From contig CAZOKM010000108.1 of assembly GCA_964580405.1 (NCBI GenBank), forward strand, positions 1-5,472: a stretch of DNA of 5,472 nucleotides, read 5' to 3'. A program made the translations under genes and the position numbers. Positions 5,166-5,472 of this stretch are shown in pieces (positions within the stretch are counted from its first letter, which is position 1; each line of letters starts with the position of its first letter). The DNA is from JAGTRI01 sp964580405 (GTDB taxonomy: Archaea > Thermoproteota > Bathyarchaeia > Bathyarchaeales > DTEX01). The notes under the pieces were generated by a model that worked only from the letters and a program-made list of their open reading frames with translations, had not been told where the DNA came from and did no database searches.

Positions 5166-5471
5166 CTAACCTTCGGTTACACGTACAGGTAGGGCTTGTC
5201 TTCCTTCCTTGGGTTGCGCGGCAGGCTCGCTTTTAGCTTCTGAAGCCTGCGCGTCTTCCTCTTTCGTTTCCTCAAGTGGCTCTGGCTTCGTTTCCTTCTT
5301 GGGCTCGTCCTCTTTCTCTTCTTGGAGGGCTTCCGCGACCTTGTCCTTCGTCTTCAAGAGGCTCAGCTTAGTCTGCTGCGCGTTCTTGACTTCTCTCAGT
5401 ATCGACATTACTGAAATCCGGTACACCTCGTCCTTCACTGTGCCTATGCCGTGCTCGATCTCCAAGTAAGC
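5166..5471 (-). CDS. cdvA: Probable CdvA C-terminal part (5' end outside window)
   Basis: The frame is open to the right edge, so only the last 101 residues are visible. An apparent TTG start at 5465 is simply where the window cuts in. Residues 1-48 (from YLEIEHGIGTVKDEVYRIS to KDKVAEAL) look like a helical coiled-coil segment. Residues 49-90 are a disordered, highly charged Glu/Lys/Pro tail. The final RQALPVRVTEG is a short hydrophobic strand-like end. Known CdvA proteins have a PRC-barrel, a coiled coil and a C-terminal ESCRT-III-binding peptide that pairs with the CdvB winged helix. The visible layout and the position 43 nt upstream of cdvB fit this. No diagnostic motif is in view, since the PRC-barrel would lie beyond the window, so the name rests mainly on gene order. 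Confidence 0.6.
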   Translation of the reverse strand, partial: AYLEIEHGIGTVKDEVYRISVMSILREVKNAQQTKLSLLKTKDKVAEALQEEKEDEPKKETKPEPLEETKEEDAQASEAKSEPAAQPKEGRQALPVRVTEG

Positions 5472-5472
5472 C

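Noticed and set aside
3526..5469. Plus-strand ORFs opposite cdvC, cdvB and the cdvA-like gene
   Set aside because: They are low-complexity Ser/Arg-rich complements of real coding frames. The minus-strand genes have intact motifs and overlapping or closely spaced starts.
1..5472. CRISPR array or insertion sequence
   Set aside because: No regularly spaced repeats, no terminal inverted repeats with a transposase, and no integrase gene are visible in the window.

Overview
The window reads as chromosomal DNA of a TACK-group archaeon. The evidence is an archaeal/eukaryotic-type tryptophanyl-tRNA synthetase, an ESCRT-III/Vps4 (Cdv) cell-division cluster, TATA boxes about 25 nt upstream of starts, GGAGG/GAGGTGA ribosome-binding sites and a tRNA-Gln(UUG) with archaeal features. 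I cannot place it to phylum with confidence. Every gene I can support lies on the minus strand, so the window is best read from right to left.

Right block (5472 to 1863), core genome: the C-terminal part of a probable CdvA, then CdvB (ESCRT-III with a C-terminal winged helix), then CdvC (MIT + AAA ATPase, Vps4-like). They are tightly spaced: CdvA-like and CdvB are 43 nt apart, and CdvB and CdvC overlap or abut. This matches the known cdvA-cdvB-cdvC order. CdvA would recruit CdvB to the membrane, CdvB would polymerise, and CdvC would remodel the polymer. After a promoter-containing gap comes trpS. A 45-codon reading frame with a leaderless-type start overlaps the trpS start in another frame.

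Middle block (1862 to 874): an intact tRNA-Gln(UUG) with its own TATA box and oligo-T terminator. It is followed by a two-gene toxin-antitoxin cassette: an AbrB/SpoVT-type antitoxin with a clear promoter and palindromic operator, overlapping a PIN-domain (VapC-like) ribonuclease. The cassette ends at a previously hidden, degenerate, full-length copy of the same tRNA-Gln in the same orientation (874 to 944). The cassette is therefore bracketed by direct repeats of a tRNA gene, the usual footprint of integration or recombination at tRNA loci.

Left block (about 873 to 1): base composition drops abruptly to AT-rich exactly at the tRNA pseudogene. This block holds one uninterrupted minus-strand gene that runs off the left edge. 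Its N-terminus matches the AbiTii abortive-infection domain, and its C-terminal part is a PD-(D/E)XK nuclease domain with D, E and K in the expected places. This looks like a recently acquired antiviral effector, and the tRNA-Gln locus looks like a small defence hotspot. It is the most interesting part of the window.
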